A stretch of DNA of 64,000 nucleotides. Source: Shewanella seohaensis (GTDB taxonomy: Bacteria > Pseudomonadota > Gammaproteobacteria > Enterobacterales > Shewanellaceae). Below are positions 45,016 through 55,780 of this stretch, one piece after another. Position 1 is the first letter of the stretch. Every line of letters starts with the position of its first letter. The notes under the pieces were generated by a model, which saw nothing but the letters and a program-made list of their open reading frames with translations, was not told the DNA's origin and made no database searches. The translations under genes and the position numbers were made by a program. The stretch spans positions 2,294,001 through 2,358,000 of the forward strand of contig NZ_CP104900.1 of assembly GCF_025449215.1 (NCBI RefSeq). Reading direction: 5' to 3'.

Positions 45016-46428
45016 TTAGAGCCCGCGTAAATAGTGACACAGGGCCGCGAGTAACTTCTGTTTATGTTCGTCACCTTCGGTATCTTGCAGCAGATTTTCA
45101 AGCTTCAGTAAATAATCCTGATCGCTCAAACGTTGCTGGCAGAAGGTGCGCCAACGCTGGGCTTCTTGATCATTTAGCAGCTCTGGGTAGTTACGTGCCC
45201 GATAGCGAAACAGCATCTCGGGGATACGTCCATCGTCAAACTGCAGATCCAGCGCCGCTAGATTTTGTGGCAAGGTATGGCGAATGATCTCCATCTTGGC
45301 TTTATCGGCGGGGCTGAAAAAACCACCGGAATACAGCATCAAATCGGGATCTGTGGTTGTCACTTCGCCTTCATGCTCAAAGAGTTGCGCGAGTTTTTCC
45401 CGCAATTCAGGGTGAGCCTTTAAACGCTTGTATTGCTCTCTGGCAAAGGCTTTATCGATATTGAGTCTTTCAGCCTGGGCATCATCCAAAATCTTGGCCG
45501 AGGTAATAAAAGGACATTTGTTAAGGTGAACTTGTTTGACTGGGATAGGTAACTCATCCGCGGCAAGTTCGGCTCTTGGTGTATACATGCGAGTTTTTAT
45601 TTGCTCGACATCCAGCTCAAACAGCGGGCTTAAATCCATCGCTAAGTTAACGCAAATAATGGCGTTTTTGTTGCTTGGATGGTGTGCTACTGGGGCAATC
45701 AGCGTCGTACAACCCTGCAGCGCACTGATTTTGGAACTCACATGGGCAAGCGGTTGCATATTCAATACATCTATTTGTGCACTCACGGCCTGTTTACGGC
45801 GCAGCTCAAAATAGTATTGATATAACTTGGGTTGCTTTTCTTTAATTAGTTTGGCCATGGCGATGGTGGCGTACACATCGGACATGGCATCGTGGGCTTT
45901 TTCATGGCTTAAACCATTGGCTTGCGTCAAGTGCTCTAACTTAAAACTGGGTGAGCCATCTTCTTTTAATGGCCAATGGATCCCGTCTGGCCTAAACGCA
46001 TAGCAAGCTCTGACTAAGTCGATGATATCCCAACGTGTATTGCCATTTTGCCATTCGCGAGCATAGGGATCGATAAAGTTACGGTAGAATCCATAACGGG
46101 TGACTTCATCGTCAAAGCGTAAGGAGTTATAGCCTGCGACACAGGTATTCGGTTGGCTAAAGAGTGCATGAATGCGCCCCATAAACTCGGTTTCAGGCAA
46201 CCCCTTTAAGTTGGCTAATTGTGGTGTGATCCCTGTGATTAAAATGGCTTCGGGCGAGGGGAGATAATCCGTTGATTGTTTACAGTAAAAAGTCTCGGGT
46301 TCACTGATGATATTGAGATCTAAGTCTGTACGGATCCCGGCAAATTGGGTCGGTCTATCCTTAGCGGGATTGGCTCCGAAGGTTTCATAATCGTGCCAAA
46401 AAATACTTGGCTGAGATGCTGTATACAT
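45016..46428 (-). CDS. sbcB: Exodeoxyribonuclease I
   Basis: A 470-residue 3'-5' single-strand DNA exonuclease. From ATG 46428 it begins MYTASQPSIFWHDYETFGAN, with DEDD acidic residues D13 and E15, later YNSLRFDDEVTRYGFYRN and HDAMSDVYATIAMAK. The SH3-like and helical C-terminal domains follow (KCPFITSAKIL). Length is close to E. coli ExoI (475). An in-frame TTG at 46440 is a less likely start. Confidence 0.93.
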   Translation of the reverse strand: MYTASQPSIFWHDYETFGANPAKDRPTQFAGIRTDLDLNIISEPETFYCKQSTDYLPSPEAILITGITPQLANLKGLPETEFMGRIHALFSQPNTCVAGYNSLRFDDEVTRYGFYRNFIDPYAREWQNGNTRWDIIDLVRACYAFRPDGIHWPLKEDGSPSFKLEHLTQANGLSHEKAHDAMSDVYATIAMAKLIKEKQPKLYQYYFELRRKQAVSAQIDVLNMQPLAHVSSKISALQGCTTLIAPVAHHPSNKNAIICVNLAMDLSPLFELDVEQIKTRMYTPRAELAADELPIPVKQVHLNKCPFITSAKILDDAQAERLNIDKAFAREQYKRLKAHPELREKLAQLFEHEGEVTTTDPDLMLYSGGFFSPADKAKMEIIRHTLPQNLAALDLQFDDGRIPEMLFRYRARNYPELLNDQEAQRWRTFCQQRLSDQDYLLKLENLLQDTEGDEHKQKLLAALCHYLRGL

Positions 46429-46594
46429 AATTTCAATCAAATGACGGTTTTGTCGAATGATAGCATCTTAACACTTAAACTCACCGCAATATTCATTAGC
46501 AAAAACCGAGATTGAGAAATTATATTGAAAAGATAAGCGCTTAAGAGGTGATCTTTACCTCGGTTGGCAGTTACAATTCCCCTTCGAACAGGGA

Positions 46595-47410
46595 ATGAGT
46601 CTTATGCATCATCAATATCTTAATGAACCTATGGTACTCGACGTCGGGCAGAGCTCGACGCTGACCTTAACCTTGCCCGGCAATATCAGCGATTTTATTG
46701 TGCTTGAGGCGATGGGGGCACCATTGCTTGAGTTGATTGTGGTGTCTGAAACACCGCAGCCACAGATTGCTGTCCGTTTTCAACCCATCTTAGGACTTAA
46801 ACTCAATGCCGCGATAGTGGAAGCGACAAGTTTTGCCGCATCGACGTCAAGATCTTTAGGGCAAGGAGTTCGGCTTTACCATCGTCTAGGCACTGCACCT
46901 AAATTTTGCGCGCAGGAACTGCGGGCAGGCATTGCCATTAAGATCGATGCACAGGCTGGGATCAGTGTGTCACTGCAAACAGCATCTAAATTTGAGCTCG
47001 TCGCACTCGAGTCAGATGGCCGAGGTTTGCATGAGCCCAAAGTGTTGATGATGGCAAAAGCGATATTAGCGCGGGAATATGACTATAATGCTACCGCTGA
47101 ATCCTTGGCCGTATGCTTGACTGAAATAGAACAAGTGCGGCTCGAGCTACAAGCGTTTTTGCGCGGAGACTTGGGGCATTGTCATACGGGGTTAGCCGAA
47201 GAAGCGGTGCGACTTGACCCCTTGCTGCAACAAAAGCGTCAATGGTTATTTCGCACTTATACTCATATGTTCGAACGACCTAACTTCAGCCGTGCGGCCA
47301 ATGACGGTGTGAATATCGATAAAGCCTTAAGGAAGCTCGAGTGTTTTGAGCTGCTCGCCTCCCCAGAATTACTGCAAATGGTGGAGCGACTCATGGAAGA
47401 TGAGGCATAA
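46595..47410 (+). CDS. Uncharacterised protein upstream of rlmA
   Basis: A 271-residue cytoplasmic protein I do not recognise. The first half appears rich in beta-strands (TLTLTLPGNISDFIVLEAM, LIVVSETPQPQIAVRFQPI); the second half is helical (AESLAVCLTEIEQVRLELQAFL, LRKLECFELLASPELLQMVERL). No signal peptide or membrane helix. The ATG follows AGGGA. It ends 33 bases before rlmA and may share its transcript. Confidence 0.65.
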   Translation: MSLMHHQYLNEPMVLDVGQSSTLTLTLPGNISDFIVLEAMGAPLLELIVVSETPQPQIAVRFQPILGLKLNAAIVEATSFAASTSRSLGQGVRLYHRLGTAPKFCAQELRAGIAIKIDAQAGISVSLQTASKFELVALESDGRGLHEPKVLMMAKAILAREYDYNATAESLAVCLTEIEQVRLELQAFLRGDLGHCHTGLAEEAVRLDPLLQQKRQWLFRTYTHMFERPNFSRAANDGVNIDKALRKLECFELLASPELLQMVERLMEDEA

Positions 47411-47443
47411 GCCAGACATTCCAATCATTTATAGAGTTAACCA

Positions 47444-48259
47444 ATGCAATATATATGTCCTTTGTGTGCCTTACCGCTCACCTTGACTGAACGAACTTGG
47501 GGATGCCCGCAGGCACACAAGTTCGACATGGCCAAAGAAGGCTATGTGAATCTGCTTCCCGTACAGAAGAAAAATTCCAAAGATCCCGGTGACAATCAAC
47601 AGATGATGTTGGCTCGCAGGGAGTTTTTAAATGCGGGTTACTATCAAAGTTTAAGTGACAGAGTGAATGCGTTGGCACTTGAGTATGCCAACGAGGCGCA
47701 GCAGATCCTCGATATCGGTTGTGGTGAGGGGTATTACAGCCATCGTTTATACAATGCGCTTGTTGCCGAGCATCCGTGCCAGTTACAGGGCGTGGACATC
47801 TCCAAATCGGCGATAAAATATGCGGCTAAACGGTACCCGAATCTCAGCTTTTGTGTGGCGAGCGCCTACGAAATGCCGATCCCATCAAAGAGTATCGATT
47901 TAGCGATTCGTATTTATGCGCCATCGAAGCTGGAAGAGTTACAGCGGGTCATGGCGCCAAATGGCATTTTGATCACAGTATCGCCAGGACCTTTACATCA
48001 TTTTGCGCTAAAACAGCAAATTTATGCCGAACCGAGATTGCATCCAACGTCCGATGCCAAGATTGAGGGGTTCGAATGTTTACACCAAGAGCGGCTTAGG
48101 TCACAACTTGAGCTAAATAACAGCCAAGATATTAGCCATTTTCTGGAAATGACGCCCTACGCTTGGAAGTTTACGGCCGAGCAAAAGCACCTATTTGCAC
48201 AGAGCGGATTAAGCTGCGAATTAGACTTTCAGATTGAAGTACATCGCATTTCAGTCTAG
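47444..48259 (+). CDS. rlmA: 23S rRNA (guanine-745-N1)-methyltransferase
   Basis: A 271-residue RlmA (RrmA). N-terminal zinc finger C5-x2-C8, C21, H25 (CPLC...GCPQAHKFD), then conserved AKEGYVNLLPVQKKNSKDPGD and a SAM-binding motif ILDIGCGEGYYS (about residue 88). It methylates G745 in helix 35 of 23S rRNA, using SAM. Start ATG 47444. Confidence 0.92.
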   Translation: MQYICPLCALPLTLTERTWGCPQAHKFDMAKEGYVNLLPVQKKNSKDPGDNQQMMLARREFLNAGYYQSLSDRVNALALEYANEAQQILDIGCGEGYYSHRLYNALVAEHPCQLQGVDISKSAIKYAAKRYPNLSFCVASAYEMPIPSKSIDLAIRIYAPSKLEELQRVMAPNGILITVSPGPLHHFALKQQIYAEPRLHPTSDAKIEGFECLHQERLRSQLELNNSQDISHFLEMTPYAWKFTAEQKHLFAQSGLSCELDFQIEVHRISV

Positions 48260-48403
48260 AGGTTGATTTTAAGCTATTGAAATAAATTATTTAAAATGCT
48301 TAACTGTCGATGCTTACGCCGTAAGAACATGCTGTTCTGCGAGCCGGTAGCAAAACCTGAGATTGGCTTGGTTTAAATAAATTTTTCAAAGTGTCGCAGT
48401 ATG

Positions 48404-48431
48404 TTGACTTATCTTTAGAATGGTTTATAGT
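48404..48431 (+). promoter_or_regulatory. Sigma70-like promoter for the cold-shock gene
   Basis: TTGACT (48404-48409), 16 bases, TATAGT (48426-48431). Transcription would start near 48438, giving a leader of about 130 nt before the ATG at 48568, typical of the long regulatory leaders of cspA-type genes. The rest of the 308-bp spacer shows no other feature. Confidence 0.55.
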
Positions 48432-48567
48432 TTTACTAGCTTGAAGGTTGGGCTTATATTTATGTGTTCAATACGACCAGTTCGTCCTGTTAACATAAGT
48501 AATACCGGCATTTTCCAGCTCTACTGCCGTTTAAGGCTTTATTTTATTTAGTTACAGGATTTATATC

Positions 48568-48777
48568 ATGTCTCAAGTTACTGGCGTTGTTAAGTGGTTC
48601 AACTCTGACAAAGGTTTTGGTTTTATCGAGCAAGAGTCTGGCCCAGACGTTTTCGTACACTTCCGTGCGATCAACTCTGACGGTTTCAAAACTCTAGACG
48701 AAGGTCAGAAAGTGTCTTTCACTGTGACTCAAGGTCAAAAAGGTCCACAAGCTGAGAACGTAACCGTAATCGGTTAA
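48568..48777 (+). CDS. CspA-family cold-shock protein
   Basis: A 69-residue single cold-shock domain: [19 protein letters not shown] (RNP1), DVFVHFRAI (RNP2), then [21 protein letters not shown]. It binds single-stranded RNA or DNA and melts structure. Highly biased codons suggest strong expression. Which csp paralogue it is cannot be told by eye. Confidence 0.92.
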   Translation: MSQVTGVVKWFNSDKGFGFIEQESGPDVFVHFRAINSDGFKTLDEGQKVSFTVTQGQKGPQAENVTVIG

Positions 48778-48817
48778 TTTTCAGTGCTGTTAGCCTAGCG
48801 CTGATAGCAATGGATTT

Positions 48818-48849
48818 AAGAGCTGTGGTTTATACCATGGCTCTTTTTA
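48818..48849 (+). terminator. Terminator after the cold-shock gene
   Basis: AGAGC...GGTTTATACC...GCTCT stem with wobble pairs, followed by T5. Confidence 0.7.
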
Positions 48850-48917
48850 TTTGTGCCGCGTTTAAGTTTTCTGCGTTATTGCTTTACGTCCCCGCGTGTT
48901 GATTCGATAGTTTTCTT

Positions 48918-48987
48918 GCTCACAGCTCACAGCTCACAGCTCACAGCTCACAGCTCACAGCTCACAGCTCACAGCTCACAGCTCATA
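48918..48987 (+). repeat. Tandem repeat, 7-bp unit GCTCACA, nine perfect copies
   Basis: Nine exact copies (48918-48980) plus a tenth variant copy GCTCATA (48981-48987). It lies in the 381-bp spacer between the cold-shock gene and SulP, away from start codons. A short frame across it has no family match and is not called. Confidence 0.95.
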
Positions 48988-49158
48988 ACTCGTTTTCTCA
49001 ATTGTTTGCTCCTATTGAACAAACCTAAGTTTGGGTGTGATGTTAAGTCATCAGGTGTTTATACACATCAAGTCTTGTTTTCAATATAAAAATAAACCCA
49101 CGATCTTTTGTGAAGTTATCCTTCAGACCGTGGGTTATGCAGCTTTATTAGGTGCTTT

Positions 49159-50718
49159 TTAAGAATCTAGCTTATCGTCCGCGACTTTATAGTGGGGATC
49201 GTCTAGCAAATTCACTTCAACCAGATCGCCCGCTTTGTGAAGTAAGGCCTTGCAGTCGGCACTTAAATGCACCAAATGCAGCTTTTTCCCCAGTGTGACA
49301 TAACGTTCAGCAAGCGTATCTATGGCTTCTAGCGCCGAGTGATCGGCTACACGTGAATGTTTAAAGTCGATGATAACATCTTGGGGATCCTGCGAGGCAT
49401 CGAAGAGTTCGAGGAAGCTGGCCACTGAGCCAAAAAAGAGTGGGCCGTTCAGCTCATAGACTTTCCAGCCAAGGCTATTTGAGGTTACTTTTACGCTGAT
49501 GTGCTTGGCATGTTGCCATGCAAACACAAGCGCTGACACCACGACACCGACAAAGACGGCAAAGGCGAGATCGGTAAAGACGGTCACAGTGGTCACGAGC
49601 ACAATGACAAAGGCATCATGTTTCGGCACTTTGCCCATAAACTTAAAGCTTGCCCATTCGAATGTGCCTAGCACCACGATAAACATCACGCCAACCAGAG
49701 CGGCAAGCGGAATGATCTCGATAAAAGAGGCGCCAAACAGGATAAAGGTCAGTAAACCTATAGCCGCGGTAATTCCGGATAATCTGCCACGTCCACCCGA
49801 GTTAATGTTAATCATCGATTGACCAATCATAGCGCAGCCGCCCATGGCTCCAAAAAAGCCGCTGGTGATGTTGCCCACGCCTTGGCCTATACATTCTTTA
49901 TTGCTACGTCCGCGGGTATTGGTCATCTCATCGATAACCGTTAAGGTTAACAGGGATTCGATTAATCCGACGGCGGCTAAAATAAAGGAATAGGGCAGGA
50001 TAATATAGAGTGTCTCAAGGTTAAACGGCACCTGTGGGATCGTAAAGCTTGGGAGTGAACCTGCGATGGTCGCTTGTTCATCGCCACTCATGGTTTTAAG
50101 AAAATCCAACACATTTCGGGTGTCTAAGTCAAAACCGACCACAATGGCAGTCACGCTTAAAATCGCAACTAACGATGAGGGGACCGCTGTAGTCAGTTTG
50201 GGAAGAAAGTAAATAATTGCCATGGTCAGTGCGACTAACCCTAACATCAGCACCAAAGGCTCTTGCGGTAGCCAGACTAATTCCCCAGCGGCATTTTTGA
50301 CTTTAAATTGCCCGAGCTGAGCCAAGAAAATCACAATGGCGAGGCCGTTCACAAAACCTATCATCACAGGATAGGGGACAATCCGAATAAACTTACCCAG
50401 TTTAAATATCCCTGCGCTGATTTGGATTAACCCCGCCAGCACCACAGCAGCAAACAAGTATTGCACACCATGTTCAACCACGAGGGACACCATCACCACG
50501 GCCATTGCACCCGTCGCGCCAGAAATCATGCCTGGGCGTCCGCCAATTAATGCGGTAACTAATCCCATAATAAAGGCTGCATAGAGTCCGACCATAGGTT
50601 CGACGTTGGCGACGAAGGCGAAGGCTACGGCCTCAGGGATCAGCGCTAAGGCGACCGTCAGTCCCGAGAGAATATCGGCTTTGTGACTAGATGTTTTGTG
50701 GCGAAAGAGATCGAACAT
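49159..50718 (-). CDS. SulP family anion transporter
   Basis: A SulP/SLC26 carrier of about 519 residues with around 12-14 membrane segments and a C-terminal STAS domain (about 405-510, [20 protein letters not shown]). Conserved regions: [37 protein letters not shown] and [35 protein letters not shown]. Start is ATG 50718 with AGAGGT upstream, not the longer frame to 50769. Related proteins carry sulfate or bicarbonate; this substrate is unknown. Confidence 0.88.
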   Translation of the reverse strand: MFDLFRHKTSSHKADILSGLTVALALIPEAVAFAFVANVEPMVGLYAAFIMGLVTALIGGRPGMISGATGAMAVVMVSLVVEHGVQYLFAAVVLAGLIQISAGIFKLGKFIRIVPYPVMIGFVNGLAIVIFLAQLGQFKVKNAAGELVWLPQEPLVLMLGLVALTMAIIYFLPKLTTAVPSSLVAILSVTAIVVGFDLDTRNVLDFLKTMSGDEQATIAGSLPSFTIPQVPFNLETLYIILPYSFILAAVGLIESLLTLTVIDEMTNTRGRSNKECIGQGVGNITSGFFGAMGGCAMIGQSMININSGGRGRLSGITAAIGLLTFILFGASFIEIIPLAALVGVMFIVVLGTFEWASFKFMGKVPKHDAFVIVLVTTVTVFTDLAFAVFVGVVVSALVFAWQHAKHISVKVTSNSLGWKVYELNGPLFFGSVASFLELFDASQDPQDVIIDFKHSRVADHSALEAIDTLAERYVTLGKKLHLVHLSADCKALLHKAGDLVEVNLLDDPHYKVADDKLDS

Positions 50719-50816
50719 GAAACCTCTGTTAATTATTTGTGTTGGCAAAATAGCCGCGAATACTAACAAAAAAGCCGATTCAGCTAAACCTTAAATATGG
50801 CTTAATTTGCTGAAAA

Positions 50817-50848
50817 TAAAAAAGCCATGCGAGTGCATGGCTTTTTTC
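50817..50848. terminator. Terminator of rne (bidirectional)
   Basis: Perfect AAAAAAGCCATGC / GCATGGCTTTTTT stem with a GAGT loop, 17 bases past the rne stop on the minus strand. Confidence 0.9.
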
Positions 50849-50863
50849 ACAACAGCTTGAGGA

Positions 50864-53800
50864 TTATGGACGAGCCATATCCGATTCGGCGCTGTTGCTG
50901 TGTTTCAGTTTAGGCGCAGCGGCTTCGGCGGAGGCGACATTGTCATACTCGCGGCCTTTCGGCACTTCAACCTGAGCTCTAACTTCTACCGTTGGCTTGG
51001 TCATTTCAGATGACACCATTGAACCAAAACGGCTCGCCGCTTTGGGCTTGCTCACCACGGTTTCAGCTGCAGGAGCTGCGACAGCTTGAGCCACAACGGG
51101 TTTCGCCTGAGGTTTAACGATAGGTGCAGGTTTTGCCATTGGAGCCGAGGCCACAGACTTCACGGCATCTTTCACTTCGGCTTTTTCCACTTCGGGCGCG
51201 ACAGCTTCAACTGCGACAGTTTCTGTTTTCGCTTGAGCAACTGGAGTTTCAGCTGGGGTCACAATGGCTTCTGTAACCGTTTCTACCGCTTTAGCTGGCT
51301 CAACAGCAACGTCTTCAGCCTTAACGCTCGTCTCTGGCTTGTTATTTACCGCAGTGTCAGCAGGCGCTTCTGTTACTGCAACTTCAGCTTTAAGCTTGGC
51401 CACTTGCTCGGTAGCTACTGACTCAACAACTTCAGTCTCAACAGCTTTATTGGTTTCAGCAACCACACTGACATCTGCCGTTTCTACTACAGCTGCAGGA
51501 GAAGTGACAGTCGGTTCAGCGGCAACTTCAGTTGCTTTTGCTTCTGTGGTCTCAGCTGCTTCTGCAGTTTGAGCGGTTGGCGCAGGGTAGTCTTGAGCAT
51601 CACCGAGTGCATCGTTTGGTACGAATTGCGCAGGTGCAGAGACGCCTTGCTCATCTTCATCACGGCGACGACGTTGACCGGCCGCTCTTAAATGACGTGG
51701 GCTACGGCGACTACGACGTTGTCCATCGCGAGATTCGCGTTTCGCTTTATCATCCGCATCGGCACTGACTTCTGCGTTATCAGCATCGGTCTCGGCTTCG
51801 GTTTTCACTTCGATTACGTCAGCTGGGGCCTCAGCATGGTTTTCAACCACTGGCTTTTCAGCGCTAACTTCAGCGTTTGCTTCCATTTGGCTCACTGCGT
51901 CAGTCGCTTCTGCTGACTCATTGGCAACAGCGGCTTCTTTGCGTGGCTGGCGACGTGAGCGCGGTGCTTTCGTCTCAGCTTGTGGCTCAGTTGCAACGTC
52001 AGTATTGGTTGCATTAACGGCAGCCACTTCGGCTAATACCACTTCTTCTTGAATTGGCGCTTCGGTCGTTTCATTGGCGTTATCGATGCGTACTTTACGA
52101 CGCATGTTACGGCGCTGACGACGCTCACGGGCCACTTCTTGCTTTGGTGTGTCGTCTTGAGACTCGGCTACCACTTCTTTTGGTGCTTGATTACGGCTCT
52201 TAGGCTCTGGCTTAGTACGCTTTGCATTCTCGTCTTTTTCACGAGCTGGACGCTCTTGAGCCTGAGGTGCATCAGCTGACTTCTTGGCATTGCGAGTGCG
52301 TGGCTCGCGGGTGCCTTCTTTCGCTTTGTCAGTATCTTGGTTATTGCGAGTGCGGCGAGTGTCATTACGACGATTACGACGGTTCGCATTGGCCGTTTGG
52401 CTGTCAGACTTTTTGGTTTCTGTGGTCTTTTCTGCCGCAGGCTTATCGCTTGAGCTGAAGAAGGCGCCAATGGCACTGAACAGTTTGCTGAAGAAACCTG
52501 GCTCAGCTGCTTCCACTTTGTTGGCAACAGGTGCAGCGGCTTGTTCGACTTTCTGCGGTGCGGTGAAGCCTTTTAGGGCTGGTGCTGGCGCCGCAGTGCG
52601 TTCCAGTTTACGGGGTTCGTATAACTTGGCTTCTGGCTGTTCGATGCGCTTGTAGCTGGATTCATCGATTTCATCGTCAGTGCGGTGACGAATAACGCGA
52701 TAATCAGGAGTCATCATATGTGGATCTGGGATCACATAGACTTCTACATCATGGCGTTGCTCAGTGATACGAATCGCTTTGCGTTTTTCGTTCAGCAGGA
52801 AGGCCGCCACATCGACAGGCACGATGGCTTCGATTTGTGAGGTGTTTTCCTTGATGGCTTCTTCTTCCATCAAACGCAGAATCGACAGCGCTAAAGATTC
52901 GGTACTACGAATCGTGCCTTGGCCATGACAGCGAGGGCAGATATGTGCAGCTGATTCTTCTAAGGATGGACGCAGACGTTGACGCGACATTTCCATCAGA
53001 CCGAAGCGAGAAATGCGGCCTAATTGTACGCGGGCACGGTCGTGATGTACGGCATCACGCAGGCGGTTTTCTACTTCACGTTGATGGCGCACTGGCGTCA
53101 TATCGATAAAGTCGATCACGACCAGACCACCTAAGTCACGCAGACGTAATTGACGGGCAATCTCATCGGCGGCTTCAAGGTTGGTATTTAATGCGGTTTC
53201 TTCAATATCGCCGCCCTTAGTTGCACGGGCAGAGTTGATATCGATTGAGGTTAATGCTTCAGTTGGGTCGATAACAATCGAACCCCCCGATGGCAGGCGC
53301 ACTTCACGTTGGAACGCCGACTCGATTTGCGACTCGATTTGGAAGTGAGTGAACAATGGCACTTCGGCTTCGTAGAGTTTTACGCGTTCGACGAAATCAG
53401 GGCGCACCAGTGCGATATGTTGTTTGGCTTCTTCAAAAATGCGAGGGTGGTCGATGAGGATCTCGCCCACATCACGGCGCAGATAATCACGAATTGCACG
53501 TACAATCACGTTACTTTCTTGATGAATTAAGAAAGGAGCGGCTTTGCTTTGTGCGGCTTCGGTAATGGCAGCCCAGTGGTGTTGTAGAACTTTTAAGTCC
53601 CACTTCAGTTCAGTCGATTCTTTGCCAACACCCGCAGTACGCACGATAAGTCCCATACCCGCTGGTACTTCTAAATCGGCCATGGCTTCTTTTAATTCGG
53701 TGCGCTCATCACCTTCGATACGGCGTGATATACCGCCAGCACGAGGGTTGTTAGGCATCAGGACTAGGTATGAACCTGCCAGGCTGATGAAGGTGGTAAG

Positions 53801-54145
53801 GGCCGCGCCCTTGTTGCCACGCTCTTCTTTATCAATCTGAACAATGACTTCTTGTCCTTCACTGACCACTTCTTTGATGTTTGGGCGACCTTGGAAAGAA
53901 TAACCTTTAGGGAAGTATTCTCTGGCGATTTCTTTTAGTGGTAAAAAGCCGTGGCGCTCTGCACCATAGTCAACGAAAGCTGCTTCTAAAGAGGGTTCTA
54001 CGCGGGTAATTTTACCTTTGTAAATATTGGCTTTTTTCTGCTCGTGACCTGGACTTTCGATGTCTAGATCGTACAGTTGTTGCCCATCAACTAGGGCAAC
54101 GCGCAACTCTTCAGATTGAGTCGCATTAATTAACATCCGTTTCAT
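50864..54145 (-). CDS. rne: Ribonuclease E
   Basis: A 1093-residue endoribonuclease central to mRNA decay and rRNA/tRNA maturation. The catalytic half (about residues 1-520) has the S1 domain ([21 protein letters not shown]), the RNase domain ([36 protein letters not shown]) and the zinc link C403-PR-C406. A membrane-targeting helix [16 protein letters not shown] lies near residue 555. The C-terminal half is a disordered scaffold with Arg-rich blocks and Ala/Glu/Val/Thr repeats, ending in an element similar to the PNPase-binding tail. Its long 5' region suggests autoregulation, as in E. coli. Confidence 0.95.
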   Translation of the reverse strand: MKRMLINATQSEELRVALVDGQQLYDLDIESPGHEQKKANIYKGKITRVEPSLEAAFVDYGAERHGFLPLKEIAREYFPKGYSFQGRPNIKEVVSEGQEVIVQIDKEERGNKGAALTTFISLAGSYLVLMPNNPRAGGISRRIEGDERTELKEAMADLEVPAGMGLIVRTAGVGKESTELKWDLKVLQHHWAAITEAAQSKAAPFLIHQESNVIVRAIRDYLRRDVGEILIDHPRIFEEAKQHIALVRPDFVERVKLYEAEVPLFTHFQIESQIESAFQREVRLPSGGSIVIDPTEALTSIDINSARATKGGDIEETALNTNLEAADEIARQLRLRDLGGLVVIDFIDMTPVRHQREVENRLRDAVHHDRARVQLGRISRFGLMEMSRQRLRPSLEESAAHICPRCHGQGTIRSTESLALSILRLMEEEAIKENTSQIEAIVPVDVAAFLLNEKRKAIRITEQRHDVEVYVIPDPHMMTPDYRVIRHRTDDEIDESSYKRIEQPEAKLYEPRKLERTAAPAPALKGFTAPQKVEQAAAPVANKVEAAEPGFFSKLFSAIGAFFSSSDKPAAEKTTETKKSDSQTANANRRNRRNDTRRTRNNQDTDKAKEGTREPRTRNAKKSADAPQAQERPAREKDENAKRTKPEPKSRNQAPKEVVAESQDDTPKQEVARERRQRRNMRRKVRIDNANETTEAPIQEEVVLAEVAAVNATNTDVATEPQAETKAPRSRRQPRKEAAVANESAEATDAVSQMEANAEVSAEKPVVENHAEAPADVIEVKTEAETDADNAEVSADADDKAKRESRDGQRRSRRSPRHLRAAGQRRRRDEDEQGVSAPAQFVPNDALGDAQDYPAPTAQTAEAAETTEAKATEVAAEPTVTSPAAVVETADVSVVAETNKAVETEVVESVATEQVAKLKAEVAVTEAPADTAVNNKPETSVKAEDVAVEPAKAVETVTEAIVTPAETPVAQAKTETVAVEAVAPEVEKAEVKDAVKSVASAPMAKPAPIVKPQAKPVVAQAVAAPAAETVVSKPKAASRFGSMVSSEMTKPTVEVRAQVEVPKGREYDNVASAEAAAPKLKHSNSAESDMARP

Positions 54146-54739
54146 GATGACGTCATTCTTCTTAAAATAAGGTCATCAAACAATCGCGTTTCGCTGCATT
54201 ACGGGCCTAGCAGTAGGTCAACGAAGCCTCACGGCTGGTGGCTAGGCAAGGTGCGCATTACTGTTAGACGCAATCGCTGCGTGTCGCATCCTATTTATGG
54301 CTTATTTTTTAATGATTACAAAAACAAGGAATTCGTTGTAAAACGTCAACCAACCCCATAAATTCTTTAATTTCGTTCCGGTAATGCCCAAGTCGAATCG
54401 GTTTGTCTGACGACAAGTTAAAATATATTTCGAAATCGGTGAGAAAAACTTTAGATAAACCTAGTCAAAGTAAGGTTAGATTCTCGATTTAATCGTAAAA
54501 AACGCATTTGTGGTATTTTTACTCAGTATACGATTTGCAAATCAATGAGTTGCTATCAAGAAAATCTTTTTTAATCTATAAAGCTTTTCACTTGGGACTG
54601 GGACCTTGTGAACACTTTATTCACGGCTTATCCCTAATCGCTGGTGAAATATAGCAATAATCAAAAAATTCAGCAATGGAAAGGCACAATTCTTCTTAAG
54701 TGTTGTACAATGGCCGCCGTTTTAAGCAGATGGCACATC
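54146..54739. other. Divergent control region of rne and rluC
   Basis: A 594-bp spacer. The part next to rne is probably its long 5' UTR, which in E. coli is cut by RNase E to limit its own synthesis. A TACAAT (54706-54711) about 30 bp before rluC is a possible -10 box. No protein or tRNA is recognised. Confidence 0.6.
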
Positions 54740-55699
54740 ATGAATACAGAATCTCCACAGCTACAGGTGCAGTTGATCACGATTGACGAAGACCACCTCG
54801 ACCAACGAATCGACAATTTTTTAATCACAGTGCTAAAGGGCGTCCCTAAGAGCATGATTTACCGTATCGTCCGCAAGGGTGAAGTACGGGTGAATAAAAA
54901 ACGCATTAAGCCTGAGTACAAATTGCAAATAGGTGATGTGGTCCGTGTGCCGCCGGTCAGAATGGCTGAGCAGGATAATCGCACCGCGCCTTCTGCAAAC
55001 TTGAGCAGAGTCTCGCAGCTTGAAGACCGTATTTTGCATGAAGACAATCATCTGATTGTATTGAATAAACCTGCTGGCATTGCGGTACATGGTGGCAGTG
55101 GTGTCGATTATGGTGTGATTGAGGCGCTACGCTCCTTACGTCCGCAACAAAAGTTTTTAGAGCTGGTTCATCGTCTCGATAAAGACACCTCGGGTGTGTT
55201 GTTGGTGGCCAAAAAACGCAGTGCCCTTAAACATATGCACGATCAGTTGCGTTATAAAAAGATGCAGAAGGATTACTTGGCCTTAGTCAAAGGTGAGTGG
55301 TCGGCGCAGGATAAAGTGGTTAAACAGCCGCTATTAAAATTAACGCTTAAGTCGGGCGAGCGTATCGTTCGAGTCAATGCCGAAGGCAAACCCTCGGAAA
55401 CGCGCTTTAAAATTGTACAACGTTATCAAGGTTGTACTCTGGTGCAGGCGAGCCCTGTGACTGGACGTACTCATCAGATTCGTGTGCATTGCCAATATAT
55501 GGGGCATCCTATCGCCTGTGATGAGAAATACAGCGAGCAGGCGTTTGATGACAGTATGCGTGCACTCGGTCTGACCCGGCTGTTTTTACATGCGGCAGAA
55601 TTAATGTTTATTCATCCTGAAAACGATGAGGTGATGCGAGTCTCTGCGCCGCTCGATGATAATTTGCAGCAACTGCTAGGCAAGTTAAAGCGTGCTTAG
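54740..55699 (+). CDS. rluC: 23S rRNA pseudouridine synthase RluC
   Basis: A 319-residue enzyme (E. coli 319) that makes pseudouridines 955, 2504 and 2580 in 23S rRNA. From ATG 54740 it starts MNTESPQLQVQLITIDED; a longer frame to 54644 lies in the rne promoter region. The S4 domain covers about 12-75 (DNFLITVLKGVPKSMIYRIVRKGEVRVNKKR), catalytic D147 sits in HRLDKDTSG, and GRTHQIRVH follows. The divergent rne-rluC pair is conserved. The stop lies inside a tandem repeat. Confidence 0.94.
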   Translation: MNTESPQLQVQLITIDEDHLDQRIDNFLITVLKGVPKSMIYRIVRKGEVRVNKKRIKPEYKLQIGDVVRVPPVRMAEQDNRTAPSANLSRVSQLEDRILHEDNHLIVLNKPAGIAVHGGSGVDYGVIEALRSLRPQQKFLELVHRLDKDTSGVLLVAKKRSALKHMHDQLRYKKMQKDYLALVKGEWSAQDKVVKQPLLKLTLKSGERIVRVNAEGKPSETRFKIVQRYQGCTLVQASPVTGRTHQIRVHCQYMGHPIACDEKYSEQAFDDSMRALGLTRLFLHAAELMFIHPENDEVMRVSAPLDDNLQQLLGKLKRA

Positions 55700-55741
55700 T
55701 GGCTTAGTGGCTTAGTGGCTTAGTGGCTTAGTGGCTTAGTG
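55695..55741 (+). repeat. Tandem repeat, 8-bp unit CTTAGTGG, five perfect copies
   Basis: Copies begin at 55695, 55703, 55711, 55719 and 55727, with a partial sixth. The first copy contains the rluC TAG stop (55697-55699), so the array begins in the last codon of the gene. Confidence 0.95.
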
Positions 55742-55780
55742 TTTGTGTCTGCGCCTATTACCTACGGATAACCTGAGAGC

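Noticed and set aside
48918..48987. Possible CRISPR array
   Set aside because: The 7-bp units are directly adjacent without spacers, and no cas gene is present; it is a simple tandem repeat.
48853..49089. ORF of 78 codons across the 7-bp array
   Set aside because: Its centre is only the translated repeat (LTAHSSQ) and it has no ribosome-binding site.
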